Source: Aurantiochytrium sp. KH105
Taxonomy: Eukaryota; Sar; Bigyra; Thraustochytrida; Thraustochytriidae
Length of the DNA stretch: 64,000 nucleotides
Assembly: GCA_003116975.1 (NCBI GenBank)
Contig: BGKB01000201.1
Coordinates: 1 to 64,000 of the forward strand
Direction: 5' to 3'
The translations under genes and the position numbers were made by a program. This document shows, piece after piece, positions 10,129 through 19,704 of this stretch. Each line of letters opens with the position of its first letter. Within the stretch, counting starts at the first letter, position 1. The notes beneath the pieces are model-generated. The model saw nothing but the letters and a program-made list of their open reading frames with translations, had not been told where the DNA came from and searched no databases.

Positions 10129-11070
10129 ATGCGCGCCGGCATGAAGATGGCGGGCGCCGTGGCGGCGTGCGTCGTTGCCGCGGCGCAGGGTGCGTGCACG
10201 ACGTCGACGAAGCTCGCGGTGCCCACGCTCGTGTGGTCGCCGCAGGAGACGTGGAGCGGGCAGAACCTGTACGCCGGTCTCGAGGGCGTGCACGCTCAGG
10301 ACGCCGTGGCGCTCGTGGAGCGCCTCGCCGGCGATGCTGAAAAGATCGTCGCGGAGGAATCGCTCCAGTCCGTTCGTCTCGGCGCCGCGCACGGCAACGC
10401 CGATGTTACCGTGCTCTTCGCCGTCGAACAGCTCAGCGCTGCGGAGCTCTCGCAGGCGCTCGGCGCCTTTGACGAGGCCCCTGCGGCCAAGGCTGCCGTC
10501 CCCGCTCTTCGCGAAGCCTTTGACGCTGCCAAGTCCTCGCTTGTCATGCCCTACGTGGTCGACAAGTCGCGCCCGGGCACTCAGTCTGCTTGGAGCCGCT
10601 GGGCCTTTGGCGAGGGCAGTGAAGCCGTCGTCGCCGTCGAGGCTGCGCAGGTTGCCACCACTCTGGAGAGCGAGCTTCAAGGCAAGCTGTCTGCTGGGGG
10701 CAAGGTTCGTGTTGTTGTGCTTTTGCCCACGGATCTCGCTGCCTGGGATGCCGCGATTGCGACCACTCTGCAGGTGGTGCGCAGCCATGTCGAGGATCGC
10801 TTCGTGGCCGTGCTGACCGGTGACAGTGCCAAGCCCGCTCCCGAGCTTCCGGAGGTCAACTCGCTCATCGAGGTCAGCCGCCGTCGTCTCGCCAACATTC
10901 TCTCTGGCCACGAGACCCAGGTTCGCAGCTCTCCTCACATTATGGCCGGTCTTCTTCTTTCTCTCATTCTTGTTCTCGTCACCATTCTCTACATGTGCTG
11001 CCTTGACGACCTGCAGACCCCATCATTCTACGTCAAGGAGTACCCGCCCATTGGCAAGGTCTATGACTAA
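10129..11070 (+). CDS. V-ATPase accessory subunit 1 (Ac45/ATP6AP1/Voa1)-like protein
   Basis: 313 residues from ATG 10129; the frame is open upstream but in low-complexity DNA. It has a signal peptide (residues 1-23), a luminal region and a C-terminal membrane helix (HIMAGLLLSLILVLVTILYM), followed by a short tail with LQTPSFYVKE and PPIGKVYD. A SP-x-I-x-x-GLL-type helix followed by LQTP is typical of the C-terminus of the Ac45/BIG1/Voa1 family, where the tail sits in the V0 c-ring. The luminal part is poorly conserved, as usual for the family. Its head-to-head partner resembles ATP6AP2, the other V0 assembly factor. The role in V-ATPase assembly is inferred from family knowledge and this pairing. 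Confidence 0.72.
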   Translation: MRAGMKMAGAVAACVVAAAQGACTTSTKLAVPTLVWSPQETWSGQNLYAGLEGVHAQDAVALVERLAGDAEKIVAEESLQSVRLGAAHGNADVTVLFAVEQLSAAELSQALGAFDEAPAAKAAVPALREAFDAAKSSLVMPYVVDKSRPGTQSAWSRWAFGEGSEAVVAVEAAQVATTLESELQGKLSAGGKVRVVVLLPTDLAAWDAAIATTLQVVRSHVEDRFVAVLTGDSAKPAPELPEVNSLIEVSRRRLANILSGHETQVRSSPHIMAGLLLSLILVLVTILYMCCLDDLQTPSFYVKEYPPIGKVYD

Positions 11071-11599
11071 CACTAACAACACCAAAATTTCGTTTGCTTA
11101 TAAAAATTATAATAACAATAAAACAACTGACGTGAGTAGTACCACTCCTGGCCGTCGGGATGATCTAGCCACCACTTGATCTTCTTTTCTTCACTGGCAC
11201 GCTCGCGAAGATCAACTTGGTTGAAAGAGTGAGAAAGGAAGAACCAACAACAACAACAAAAAAACCAAGCCAAAAATTCGCAAAAGAACAAACGAGAACA
11301 AAAGAAAAAGAATTGAAAAGCAAAAAAGCAAAATAGCAAAAGACGGTTTCATCTTGGTCCCGACCGTCGGCGCGGCGTGGCGAGCGGTGCTGGGGCACGC
11401 TCGAACTGCCTGCCTGTCTACCTGCGTGCCGTCTCCACCGCAACAATCCTCTTTATAGGCCCGGAACGCTCTGCGAGGAGAAGGGTGCAAGTGGCACGAG
11501 TTTCGTCTCGCAAACGTACGCTCGCATCGTGCGAGTCGCGCCAACTAAAGAAAAGCGAAACGAAACGCAAAGAGGCGAGACGCGCGAAAGAAGACCAAG
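11071..11599. promoter_or_regulatory. Intergenic region with the SPEF1 promoter
   Basis: The left half is A-rich 3' sequence of the preceding gene, with AAT/CAA runs between 11080 and 11340. A TATA-like TTTATA at 11452-11457 lies about 145 bases before the SPEF1 start. No gene is seen. Confidence 0.35.
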
Positions 11600-12486
11600 A
11601 TGCCAGAGCCACGCCTCTCGGACGAACAGCTCCAAGACCTTTACACGTGGGTGGACCAGGTCCCACTGTCGAGGCAAAAGCGCAACATTGCGCGCGACTT
11701 TAGCGATGGCGTTCTCTTTGCGGAAGTCATTCAACACTACCATCCAAAGCTGATCGACATTCACAACTACAGCCCGGCCAACAGCTTGGGTCAGAAAATG
11801 TACAATTGGGAAACCATGCAAAGTAAGTCAAAAGTTCGCGCACGATGAGTTCTTTCACAAGTTGCTGCTTTCGATTCGCGCGAGCGATAGAGAACGTTGT
11901 CGCTAACCTAACGATGATTGTGCGCGTTGACGCAGAACGAGTCTTCCGAAAACTCAAATTGACCGTGTCTAGAGAAGAAATGCAAGCTGTGGCAGAGTGC
12001 AAGCCCTCGCACATTGAACGTCTCCTCCTGCGTCTCCGCGGCAAGCTCGCAGCGTACAACGCCGATGCATTGCCTGTGCGGGTTTCGAGCAGCGACGCAA
12101 GCTCAGTCGGTTCCAACATGCTAAGCCGCGCGACACGGGCCATGCACAAGAACCCTGCCGCCTTTCCTGACGCATCCAACGTGCGGCCTCGTCGCCACGA
12201 CGGTGCTTCTAGTCGAATGCTCGGGTCAGACGACAGAAACATTGACTATGATGATGATGATGACAACGACGAGATCCATGATGCAGGAACCTATTTCCGT
12301 GCAGCACCCAATGCTCGAGCGGGTGCAGGAGCGGGGGACCTTGGTGCCCTTCTTGAGGAGCGCGACCAAACAATTGCCGAGCTTCAAGACACCGTCAGTA
12401 TTCTTGAACTCAAAGTAAAAAAAATGGAGGAGCTCATCAAACTCAAGGATCGCAAGATTAGCGCTCTCCAGCAGCAAATTATGTAA
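11600..12486 (+). CDS. SPEF1: SPEF1/CLAMP, calponin-homology microtubule protein (2 exons)
   Basis: Exon 1 is 11600-11822 and exon 2 is 11936-12486; the 113-bp intron starts GTAAGT and ends GCAG. The spliced frame gives 257 residues. The N-terminal CH domain carries signature SPEF1 wording: VPLSRQKRNIARDFSDGVL, then HNYSPANSLGQKMYNW, and across the splice VFRKLKLTVSREEM. The C-terminus is a coiled coil (TIAELQDTVSILELKVKKME), as in SPEF1. The middle is acidic, with an Asp run. SPEF1 bundles and stabilises axonemal central-pair and cortical microtubules, so this points to a flagellated life stage. Intron phase and homology agree on the splice sites. Confidence 0.92.
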
Positions 12487-13140
12487 ATCTCGAGATGGTA
12501 AAGGTTATTGCAAAGAAGAAGCCACGGCTCTTCTCCTATTGCTCCTGATCCCAGAGGCAAGCAAGCGGGATGCTCCTCAGACCTCATTCCCTCATGTGCC
12601 TCTTGCTCCCAAACGATCGTAAACGAAAGAAACTTTAGGATAAACCTTGCTACAAGGCCAGAACCACCTGAGTCTGTATGCGCAATCCGTCACAGCCTAG
12701 AGGTGCCACAAAAATCGAGTTGATCCGTAGAATATGCACATGATGCGCTGATGAACAAACAAACAAACAAACAAACAAAGAAACAAACATAGAAACAAAC
12801 AAAGAAGCAAACAAAGAGAAAGAGGACATTGACGTCTCTTTCCCCGTTCCCTTTCCTTCATCTTTCTCCTCATTCCTGAACCCGCGCTGCCTGATGGGAA
12901 TGGTGGGCGGCCTGGCGCGGCAGCGCGGGTTGGAAATTGCGTTGCGCAGATCGCCGAGTCCACTCAGTCTCGCGCATTTGCGGCGCGGCAGAGTCCATCG
13001 CATACCCGTGCAAGCGCGAAGCCGGAGGGCGCGCGCGAGCAGAGCGGGCGCCGGAGCGGAAGCAGGAGCGGGACAGGGCCGCGCGGCCGGCCTTCTCGTG
13101 GATCGGGGCGATTCCCGCGCGAGACGTCGAAGGAGACGAG
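12487..13140. repeat. Intergenic region with a (CAAA)n microsatellite
   Basis: The 3' region of SPEF1 is followed by an imperfect (CAAA)n tract at about 12754-12820, then GC-rich DNA leading into the adenylosuccinate synthetase start. The open frame here is the upstream extension of the synthetase exon and is probably 5' UTR. Confidence 0.6.
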
Positions 13141-14811
13141 ATGATGATGCTGCAGCAGCTGCGCGGCGCGTCGGCCAAGGGCCTGCGCGCCGGTGACGCG
13201 CTCGCCGCCGCCGCCGACGGCAGGCGCGGGCTCGCGGACATGGCCCAGCGGAGCGGTCTTCAGGCGCGCGTGGCCGTGGTGCTCGGCGCCCAGTGGGGAG
13301 GTGAGTTTTTTCTTGAGAGCGAGCACCTTGCACCTGTCCTGCCCGGACCCGTCGTTCAACCGGCAGGCCTAACTGGCTGGCTAGCTAGCTAGTTAGCTGA
13401 CTCGCCAGCCGGCCAGCAGGAGCACGACGATAATTCTGATGACGCGAGGACGGCGAAGACTAACAACCAATTGAGCAAATGCTGCTGCTTGTGATGTTCG
13501 TTCCCACGCACAGATGAGGGCAAGGGCAAGCTTGCTGATGTGCTGCAGGAGCGCTTCGACTTTGGTGTCCGCTTCGGAGGCGGCGCCAACGCTGGCCACA
13601 CCCTTGTGATCGACGGCAAGAAGTTCGCCTTTCACCTTCTTCCCTGCGGCCTTGTTCAGGAGCACACCATTAACGTGCTCGGCAACGGCTGCGTGGTCCA
13701 CGTGCCTGCCATTTTTGACGAGCTCGAGCCGCTCACCGAGGCCGGTATCGACACCAAGGGCCGCCTCAAGGTCTCGGACCGCGCCCACCTTCTCTTTGAC
13801 TTCCACAAGCAGGTCGATGGTCTCCTCGAACAGGGCCGCGGTGGAAACAAGCTTGGCACGACCAAGCAGGGCATCGGTCCCGCGTACTCGTCCAAGATGA
13901 CCCGTAACGGCGTGCGCGCCGGTATGCTCAAGGAGCCTTGGGAGGAGTTCGAAAAGGTCTACACCGCTCTCGCCGAGGCCCACGAGCGCATGTACGACGT
14001 CGAGGTGGACAAGGTCGCTGAGCTCGAAAAGCTCAAGGGCATGCGCCAGAAGATGCTTGACGAGGACATGATTACCGACACCACCTACCTTCTCAACAAG
14101 GCGTACATGGACGGCAAGAACATTTTGGCTGAGGGCGCCAACGCCTGCATGCTTGACATTGACCACGGCACTTACCCGTTCGTCACCTCTTCTTCGACCA
14201 CTGTCGGCGGCGTCTGCACTGGCATGGGCTTGTCCCCGGACAAGGTCGATTGCTCCATCGGTGTTGTCAAGGCTTACACGACGCGCGTCGGCACGGGCCC
14301 CTTCCCCACCGAGCTCACTGACGACCTTGCCGGCGGCGACCTCCCGCGCGGCGCTCCGGGCACCGAGATTGGCGCCTACCTGCAAAAGGTTGGTGGCGAG
14401 ATTGGCGTCACCACCGGTCGCAAGCGCCGCTGCGGCTGGTTCGATGCTGCGCTCATGCAGTACTCGGTTATGATCAACAACTATTCTTCGATCAACATTA
14501 CCAAGCTCGATTGCCTTGACGAGCTCGACGAGATCAAGATTGGTGTTGCCTACAAGAGCAAGTCCACGGGTGAGCGTCTCCCTGCGGGCTTCATGCCCAG
14601 CACCATTAGCGGTCTCTACGACGTTGAGGTCGTCTACGAGACTCTTCCGGGCTGGAAGACGAGCATCGCCGAGGCTCGCACGTTCGAGGAGCTTCCCTCC
14701 AACGCTCAGGCCTACTTGAACCGGATCGAGGAGCTGCTTCAGGTCCCAATTTCCTGGATTGGCGTTGGCCCGGGTCGCAACCAGATGGCCACCAAGGGTT
14801 TCAAGGCTTAA
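13141..14811 (+). CDS. Adenylosuccinate synthetase (2 exons)
   Basis: Exon 1 is 13141-13300 and exon 2 is 13514-14811, giving 485 residues. The intron begins GTGAGT and ends CACAG, and splits the Asp codon of the GTP-binding P-loop QWGDEGKGK, which only the splice restores. Other family motifs are GGANAGHT, GTTKQGIGPAYSSK, EGANACMLDIDHGTYPFVTSS and TGRKRRCGWFD. The enzyme joins IMP and aspartate using GTP, the first step from IMP to AMP. The first 50 residues are an Ala/Arg-rich extension that might be an organelle-targeting sequence or simply a poorly conserved N-terminus. The intron contains a CTAGCTAGCTAG run near 13380. The enzyme call is certain. Confidence 0.97.
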
Positions 14812-15293
14812 ATTAAAGAACACCTCTTGGTTCGCTACTCTGTCGTAAACATGCTTGAATTCTTTCTCATTTTGTCGTCCCTTGTTCTTTCTCTCTCTCT
14901 CTCGCTCGCTCGCTCGCTCGTTCACATATCCGGCTCGTACGAATGCGACGTTCGTTTCGTGGGCAATTTCTACTTTTTCCGTCTTCCTCCTTTTCACTTC
15001 AATCTTTGCAGTTTTTAGCGATCAATGCCTTGCCCAAGGTCGTTACAATCCTTGCGCGGACTACATTCACGTTACAAACAGAATACGAGATACCTAACCT
15101 TTTATCCATTTTCTTTGAGCCCTTCTACAGGGCCGTATACAGATCAACATCTTTGCATGCAAAATCTTGACAACGAATGGCTGGTATGCGGAGAAGCAGC
15201 TTGATGCGTTGTGCAGATTCGAGATAATCCTTTTCCTCTTCCGCCCTTTTTTGAACCTACCTCACAGCCTCACAGAGAAAGGAAGAAATCGAC
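14812..15293. other. Intergenic 3'-3' region
   Basis: This lies between two converging genes. It is pyrimidine-rich, with (CT)n and (CGCT)n tracts around 14888-14920. No gene is seen. Confidence 0.5.
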
Positions 15294-16646
15294 CTAGGCG
15301 GTTCGTTGCCGCTTGGCGACTTGCTCCTGCTCACTGGCGGCAAACTGGGCGTCAGTGTTGGGATAAAACAGGTCGCTACCAGGCGCTGCAGCGTCGGCAA
15401 TCTGAGGCACCGTTTCTTTCGCTGCTGCAGAGTCAGGTTCGGACGCTATGGCGTTTGCAGCGGTCGAAGAGGTGCGTTGAGCCGCGCCGCCAGCCCCCGA
15501 AGCATAATCTGCCGGAAGCTGATATGCCGTGTCGTCAATGTGGTGCCCTGCGGCACGAATGGCGGCAACCACGGCATCGGCATTCGATCGTTTAATGGCC
15601 TCCTGCGCCACCGGGTTGGGATCCTCGTGAGCCCACTTGACGTCCAGGACCTCATCTTTGTCGAGCTGCTGATTTGCCATCGCAAGCAAGGCAAACTCGG
15701 CGTGACTTCGAAAGCGATAGCGCACAAAGGCGATTGATTTTTGCCAAACCAAGTTGATGGATTCCACTTCGCCCCATTCAGCAAAGTGACGCTGCAATGC
15801 CTTACGCAGCTCACTCGAAGAATCATTGTACGAGGCACGCAGCAAACGGCCTACATATAATGTGCGACTGGGTGACTTGAATGAGCCAGCGCCGCGCATA
15901 TCGTCGCGGTGCGTGGCGTGTCGTTCCCTTCCGAAACAGTCCCGCATCGCGTCCTTCTCGAGACGGCCCACGTCAGCATAGGTTGGGATGCGGTGGTAGT
16001 AACGGCAGGATTTGCCCTTGGGGCACTCGCCTTGGGCAAAAAACATGCAAAAGTACGTCCCCTCGCCGCCCTCTTTGTCCGCACGCGTGTACCCTGCGTG
16101 CAAGTCGACCTTGCAGCGATGTTTGGCCGGATCGAGGCGTTGCTCTTTGGACCAATGCTCGCCGACGTACTTGCCGTACCACTTATTGTACATTTCTGCG
16201 CCCTGCAAGTAGGCTGTCTCCTTTGGTTGGGCCTCGATCTGCTTCGGGGCAGGGCGTTCGAGATACTTGGCATTGTTCCTGTCGAGTCTAGACTGCTCGC
16301 CCGCGCGGCCGCGTCCGTACCAGCCGGTGTTGCGCACGGTCTCGCCCATGGCTTTGGGTCTTTCCCACTGGACCGCGCCTGTTTTTTCATTGAAATAATA
16401 AATCTGCTTTGATTCCGGGTCGAGGGCCTCTCTCCAGTTGTGGTCGTCGCCCGCGGCCGCCCGCGCCGCGCCCTCGTGCCACACGAGCGCCTTTTGCGCG
16501 TCCTGGGGCGCCTTCTTGCGGCACCGCACGCACGCCTTGCGCTGGGGCGGGTTCTTGGCCTTGCAGGCGCCGCATTGCCACGTCCGCTCGCGCACCGCGA
16601 ACGCCGCGCCCACGGGCCCCGACGTGCCCGTCACGGAGCTCTTCAT
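15294..16646 (-). CDS. CWC2: CWC2/RBM22-type pre-mRNA splicing factor with RanBP2 and WW domains
   Basis: 450 residues. Residues about 23-42 form a RanBP2-type zinc finger (W23, C25, C28, N32, C39, C42). A WW domain follows at 71-97 (W71, YYF, W94, P97). The rest is a Cwc2 core: a Torus-type region with a CCCH finger (CMFFAQGECPKGKSCRYYH), the hallmark DCFGRERHATHRDDM motif, the SRTLYVGRL start of an RRM, and INLVWQKSIAFVRYRFR as RNP1. Cwc2 is a Prp19-associated protein that binds U6 snRNA and helps form the active spliceosome. The extra N-terminal domains are unusual: yeast Cwc2 starts near the Torus. The C-terminus is Ala-rich and disordered. The Cwc2 assignment is firm; what the WW domain binds is unknown. 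Confidence 0.93.
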   Translation of the reverse strand: MKSSVTGTSGPVGAAFAVRERTWQCGACKAKNPPQRKACVRCRKKAPQDAQKALVWHEGAARAAAGDDHNWREALDPESKQIYYFNEKTGAVQWERPKAMGETVRNTGWYGRGRAGEQSRLDRNNAKYLERPAPKQIEAQPKETAYLQGAEMYNKWYGKYVGEHWSKEQRLDPAKHRCKVDLHAGYTRADKEGGEGTYFCMFFAQGECPKGKSCRYYHRIPTYADVGRLEKDAMRDCFGRERHATHRDDMRGAGSFKSPSRTLYVGRLLRASYNDSSSELRKALQRHFAEWGEVESINLVWQKSIAFVRYRFRSHAEFALLAMANQQLDKDEVLDVKWAHEDPNPVAQEAIKRSNADAVVAAIRAAGHHIDDTAYQLPADYASGAGGAAQRTSSTAANAIASEPDSAAAKETVPQIADAAAPGSDLFYPNTDAQFAASEQEQVAKRQRTA

Positions 16647-17210
16647 CCCGCTCGCGCCCGCGCCCCGTCCCCGCTCGCGCCCGCGCCCGCGCTCGCGCTC
16701 CTCGCGCGCGCCGCCGCTCGACTCTCCCGCGCGGCTGCGAAGCGCGACTGCTGCTTCGCCTGCTTCGGCCAGTGGTTGCCGGGGCAGGAAGCTGCCTCGC
16801 CGGGTCAGCTCCCTGCCCCAGGCCTTCGCACCGAGGCGGATGGAGGCGCCGGGTCAGGCACCTGACCCGGCGCGCGATGGCGATAGACCAAGCAGCAGAA
16901 GACGCCCCGCGCCGCGCCGCGATGGGCTGGAGCGCAGCGAGAGGAGGTGAGGCGCGGCCAGACGCGACGAGACGGGTCGGGGCGAGACGCGCGTGCTTGC
17001 GCTGCTTGTCGAAGCCACGGCCCGACGCGAGCGCGGCCGGCGGCGAGCCGCACCTGCGCTGGGTCTGGCTGCGCTGCAGTTATCCTGCGATCAGGTCTTC
17101 CCTCCGTCTCCAGTACGTTTGCCTCTCCATAAACCTCTGTCTGTGTGGCGGCAGAGGGCAACAATAGCAGAGCGCAGGCCACGGCAGAGCATGGCAGAGC
17201 AGAGCAGAGC
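16647..17210. promoter_or_regulatory. Divergent upstream region with a perfect hairpin
   Basis: This is GC-rich DNA between the CWC2 start and the next plus-strand gene. It holds a 10-bp perfect inverted repeat with a 2-base loop at 16849-16870 (CCGGGTCAGG, CA, CCTGACCCGG), preceded by a related CGGGTCAG at 16801-16808. Near 17160-17236 there is a GCAGAGCAGAGCATG-type low-complexity repeat. Confidence 0.5.
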
Positions 17211-19337
17211 ATGGCAGAGCAGAGCAGACCGGCAGCGAGCGATGGAAACCGTCGCGGCGCGCGGCGGGGCGGCGCGCTTGGCCCGGGGCGGCGGCGCGCG
17301 GGCGGCNACCTCGAGGCCGTGTGCGCGAGCGTCCTGGAGAGCGTGGGCGCGAGGATCCCGGAGGTCGTCGAGTGCCTCGACACCTCGCGCGACGTGGAGG
17401 ACAGGACGCGCAAGCTCGAGGACCTCGTCGTCGTGCTGGCAGAGGCCGTGCTCGCGAGCGTGCTGGACACCGACGCTTTCCCGCTTGCACGCGCCGACGA
17501 CGCCAAGGTGGGGGCCCGCCAGGGGCCCGATTCGACGCCTGAGGCGCGGGATGCAGCTTCGCGATCTGGCCACGAGCCAAGCTCTGCGAGGTCGGCGCGG
17601 GCTGCTGTCGGGTCTCGTCGACGACTCAAACACGATCACGATCGCAATCGCAATCGCAGTCGCTCGCAGACACGGCGCGCCAGCAAACATGGCACGAAGG
17701 CGGCAACCTCGTCAAAGACATCTCGGTCTCGAAGCGCCACGCCGTCTCGGTCTTCCTCGATGCCTCGCGCAAAGCCGCGTTCGCAAGCTCGCGCCGCGGC
17801 GCCAAAGTCCGAGTCGAACCCGGACGACTTCAGAGTCAAAAAGGCGACCAAGGCGAAGAAGAGTAAGGCTTTGCGCTCGAGCACGTCTACGTCTCGCCGT
17901 GTGAACCGATCTGCACCTCGTCGTGGGAACAAGGTGTCCTCCACCAAGGGGCCAGGGGAAGACGCCTTCTTGGAAGCCGAAGCGACGTCAGCTGCCAAAC
18001 CCAGTGCCCTTGTATCATCATCAACCTTACCACCACCACCGCCATCATTATCACCATCATTATCATCATCATTTCCTGATCCTACCACGATCAATGGTGT
18101 CCGTGGCGCGGAAAAGGGGAAACTCGAGCTTGTCGAGAATTGCAGCGTCAAGATCGTGTTGCTGGCGCGCAAAGGCTTTGACACCATGTTCGAGAAACTG
18201 ACGCTGAGCGACCAAGGTGCGCGCGAGCTGGGCGCTCTGCGCGCCGCCATGCTGCTTGCCGCCGATAGGTCCGACTCGCCAACGGTCGTAGACGAAGCCA
18301 AGGTGCTGCTCTTTGCGCTCATGTGCACGCGCGCGCTATGCACGGTCTTTGATCGCATCGTCGAAGAGCATGATGGCCTTCAAGGCGAAAACGCTGATGT
18401 CGAGGCAAATGCGATTGCGTGCCTCCAGCTTGGCTGTGACCTTTTGAATCGCGTCATTCATCACTCGAGCGCCCTGCGATCTGTCATGCTCGAGACCGTC
18501 GCGCTACTCTTTGGAAGGGATGCCATCGACGAAGTTGATCGCGAAGCCGTCTGGATTGCGCTCGAGCCTTTTGCACAACCTGTCGTCAACATCCTCATGC
18601 GACATGTGGGTCTGACACTGACAGAAGAAGCGCGACTCGCATGGGAAGCTCTTGGCGCAGAAGACGTGGGCGAGTTTGTCTTTGAATTCTTCTTTTTCAA
18701 GCAACTTGCTGCCTCGCGCGAGGGTTCGACGTCGAGTAGCGAACTTTACCAGAAAGGCGAAGGCGAAAAGGGCTCGGGCGCGTGCAGCCGTGATGAATTT
18801 GAAGACAAGGACAATGACGAAGATTTTGTTGTTGGTGAATCGATTGACATGGAGAAAGAAGTTAGCTCGCCCCATGGCAGTCCTCTGCATCAGCACTATG
18901 CTCCCGAGGACGCCGCACAGGGAGGCGTTGACTTGGGAACGGGGCACGAGCGTATCTGTGTTCCGCAAGACGAGTGGCGACGACTTCTTAGCTCCAAGGT
19001 CGACATTGCTGTGCCCGAGAGGGGTCTCGAGCACGGCTCCATTTCGAATAATGGCCATCATGCTAGTTCTCAAGTCTCGGGGGAAAATTGTGTCCCGTTG
19101 CAGGAGTTCGTTTCGGGCCAGGATGCAAACGAAATGGCGGCACCGACGATAGATGTGGCCTCTCGGCCGCGACGCATTTCCTTTGCAGGGGAAAGCGAGG
19201 TTCACCCCATCCCGGCCAATTCTCCCGAGCAGAACCACAAGCTTTGGTATTCGACAAGAGACATTCAGTCTTTTCTATCTGACGCTCAAGTCCTTGACGA
19301 CGATGAGACTGGAGAGGACATTGAGGATCTCGACTGA
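17211..19337 (+). CDS. Unrecognised protein: basic Ser/Arg-rich first half, helical domain, acidic tail
   Basis: 708 residues from ATG 17211; the frame extends upstream only from a non-ATG codon. An undetermined base (N at 17307) falls inside codon 33, so the N-terminus and frame there are uncertain. Residues about 130-260 are Arg/Ser/Lys-rich and disordered. Residues about 300-500 form a helix-rich globular region (for example VKIVLLARKGFDTMFEKL and VNILMRHVGLTLTEEARLAW). The last 200 residues are acidic and disordered. The helical part faintly recalls the last two helices of a globin, but I cannot confirm a haem-binding site, so no function is assigned. Confidence 0.6.
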   Translation: MAEQSRPAASDGNRRGARRGGALGPGRRRAGGXLEAVCASVLESVGARIPEVVECLDTSRDVEDRTRKLEDLVVVLAEAVLASVLDTDAFPLARADDAKVGARQGPDSTPEARDAASRSGHEPSSARSARAAVGSRRRLKHDHDRNRNRSRSQTRRASKHGTKAATSSKTSRSRSATPSRSSSMPRAKPRSQARAAAPKSESNPDDFRVKKATKAKKSKALRSSTSTSRRVNRSAPRRGNKVSSTKGPGEDAFLEAEATSAAKPSALVSSSTLPPPPPSLSPSLSSSFPDPTTINGVRGAEKGKLELVENCSVKIVLLARKGFDTMFEKLTLSDQGARELGALRAAMLLAADRSDSPTVVDEAKVLLFALMCTRALCTVFDRIVEEHDGLQGENADVEANAIACLQLGCDLLNRVIHHSSALRSVMLETVALLFGRDAIDEVDREAVWIALEPFAQPVVNILMRHVGLTLTEEARLAWEALGAEDVGEFVFEFFFFKQLAASREGSTSSSELYQKGEGEKGSGACSRDEFEDKDNDEDFVVGESIDMEKEVSSPHGSPLHQHYAPEDAAQGGVDLGTGHERICVPQDEWRRLLSSKVDIAVPERGLEHGSISNNGHHASSQVSGENCVPLQEFVSGQDANEMAAPTIDVASRPRRISFAGESEVHPIPANSPEQNHKLWYSTRDIQSFLSDAQVLDDDETGEDIEDLD

Positions 19338-19704
19338 CCTGATTTTATAACCAAAAACCAAACAACACAAATTAGCAAGCTGACAGTAGACGCAAAGACG
19401 CAGTTCCTCTTTGGAAGATTTGCGTTTGTTTCCAACCTTCCAAAGTTCGAGCTTGGCTCCAAGAATAGTTCGACTCCGTTTTTTACAGTTAGTTTTTTTA
19501 AATTTTGAAAAGAGGTCTAATTTTGGGACAAAAGAGGTCTAACGGCTCGCTGCCTCGGGCCGCGCAAGCGCGACCTCGACCCGACAAGTACAAAGAAGAA
19601 GTTGCAGCGTCCCAATTCTGCTCGACAGCAATCAGCTTGCGACGTGCCTAGCTCGTCGCACGGCTCGGTAATCGCTCGTTGGTGCCCGTCTGGCGCGGGT
19701 GTCG
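19338..19704. other. Intergenic region upstream of TMEM107
   Basis: The left part is AT-rich (about 19340-19510, with a TTTTTTAAATTTTGAAAAG stretch), with more balanced DNA before the TMEM107 start. No gene is seen. Confidence 0.4.

Noticed and set aside
13393-14997. 534-codon minus-strand frame over adenylosuccinate synthetase
   Set aside because: Shadow of the enzyme gene caused by strong third-position GC bias.
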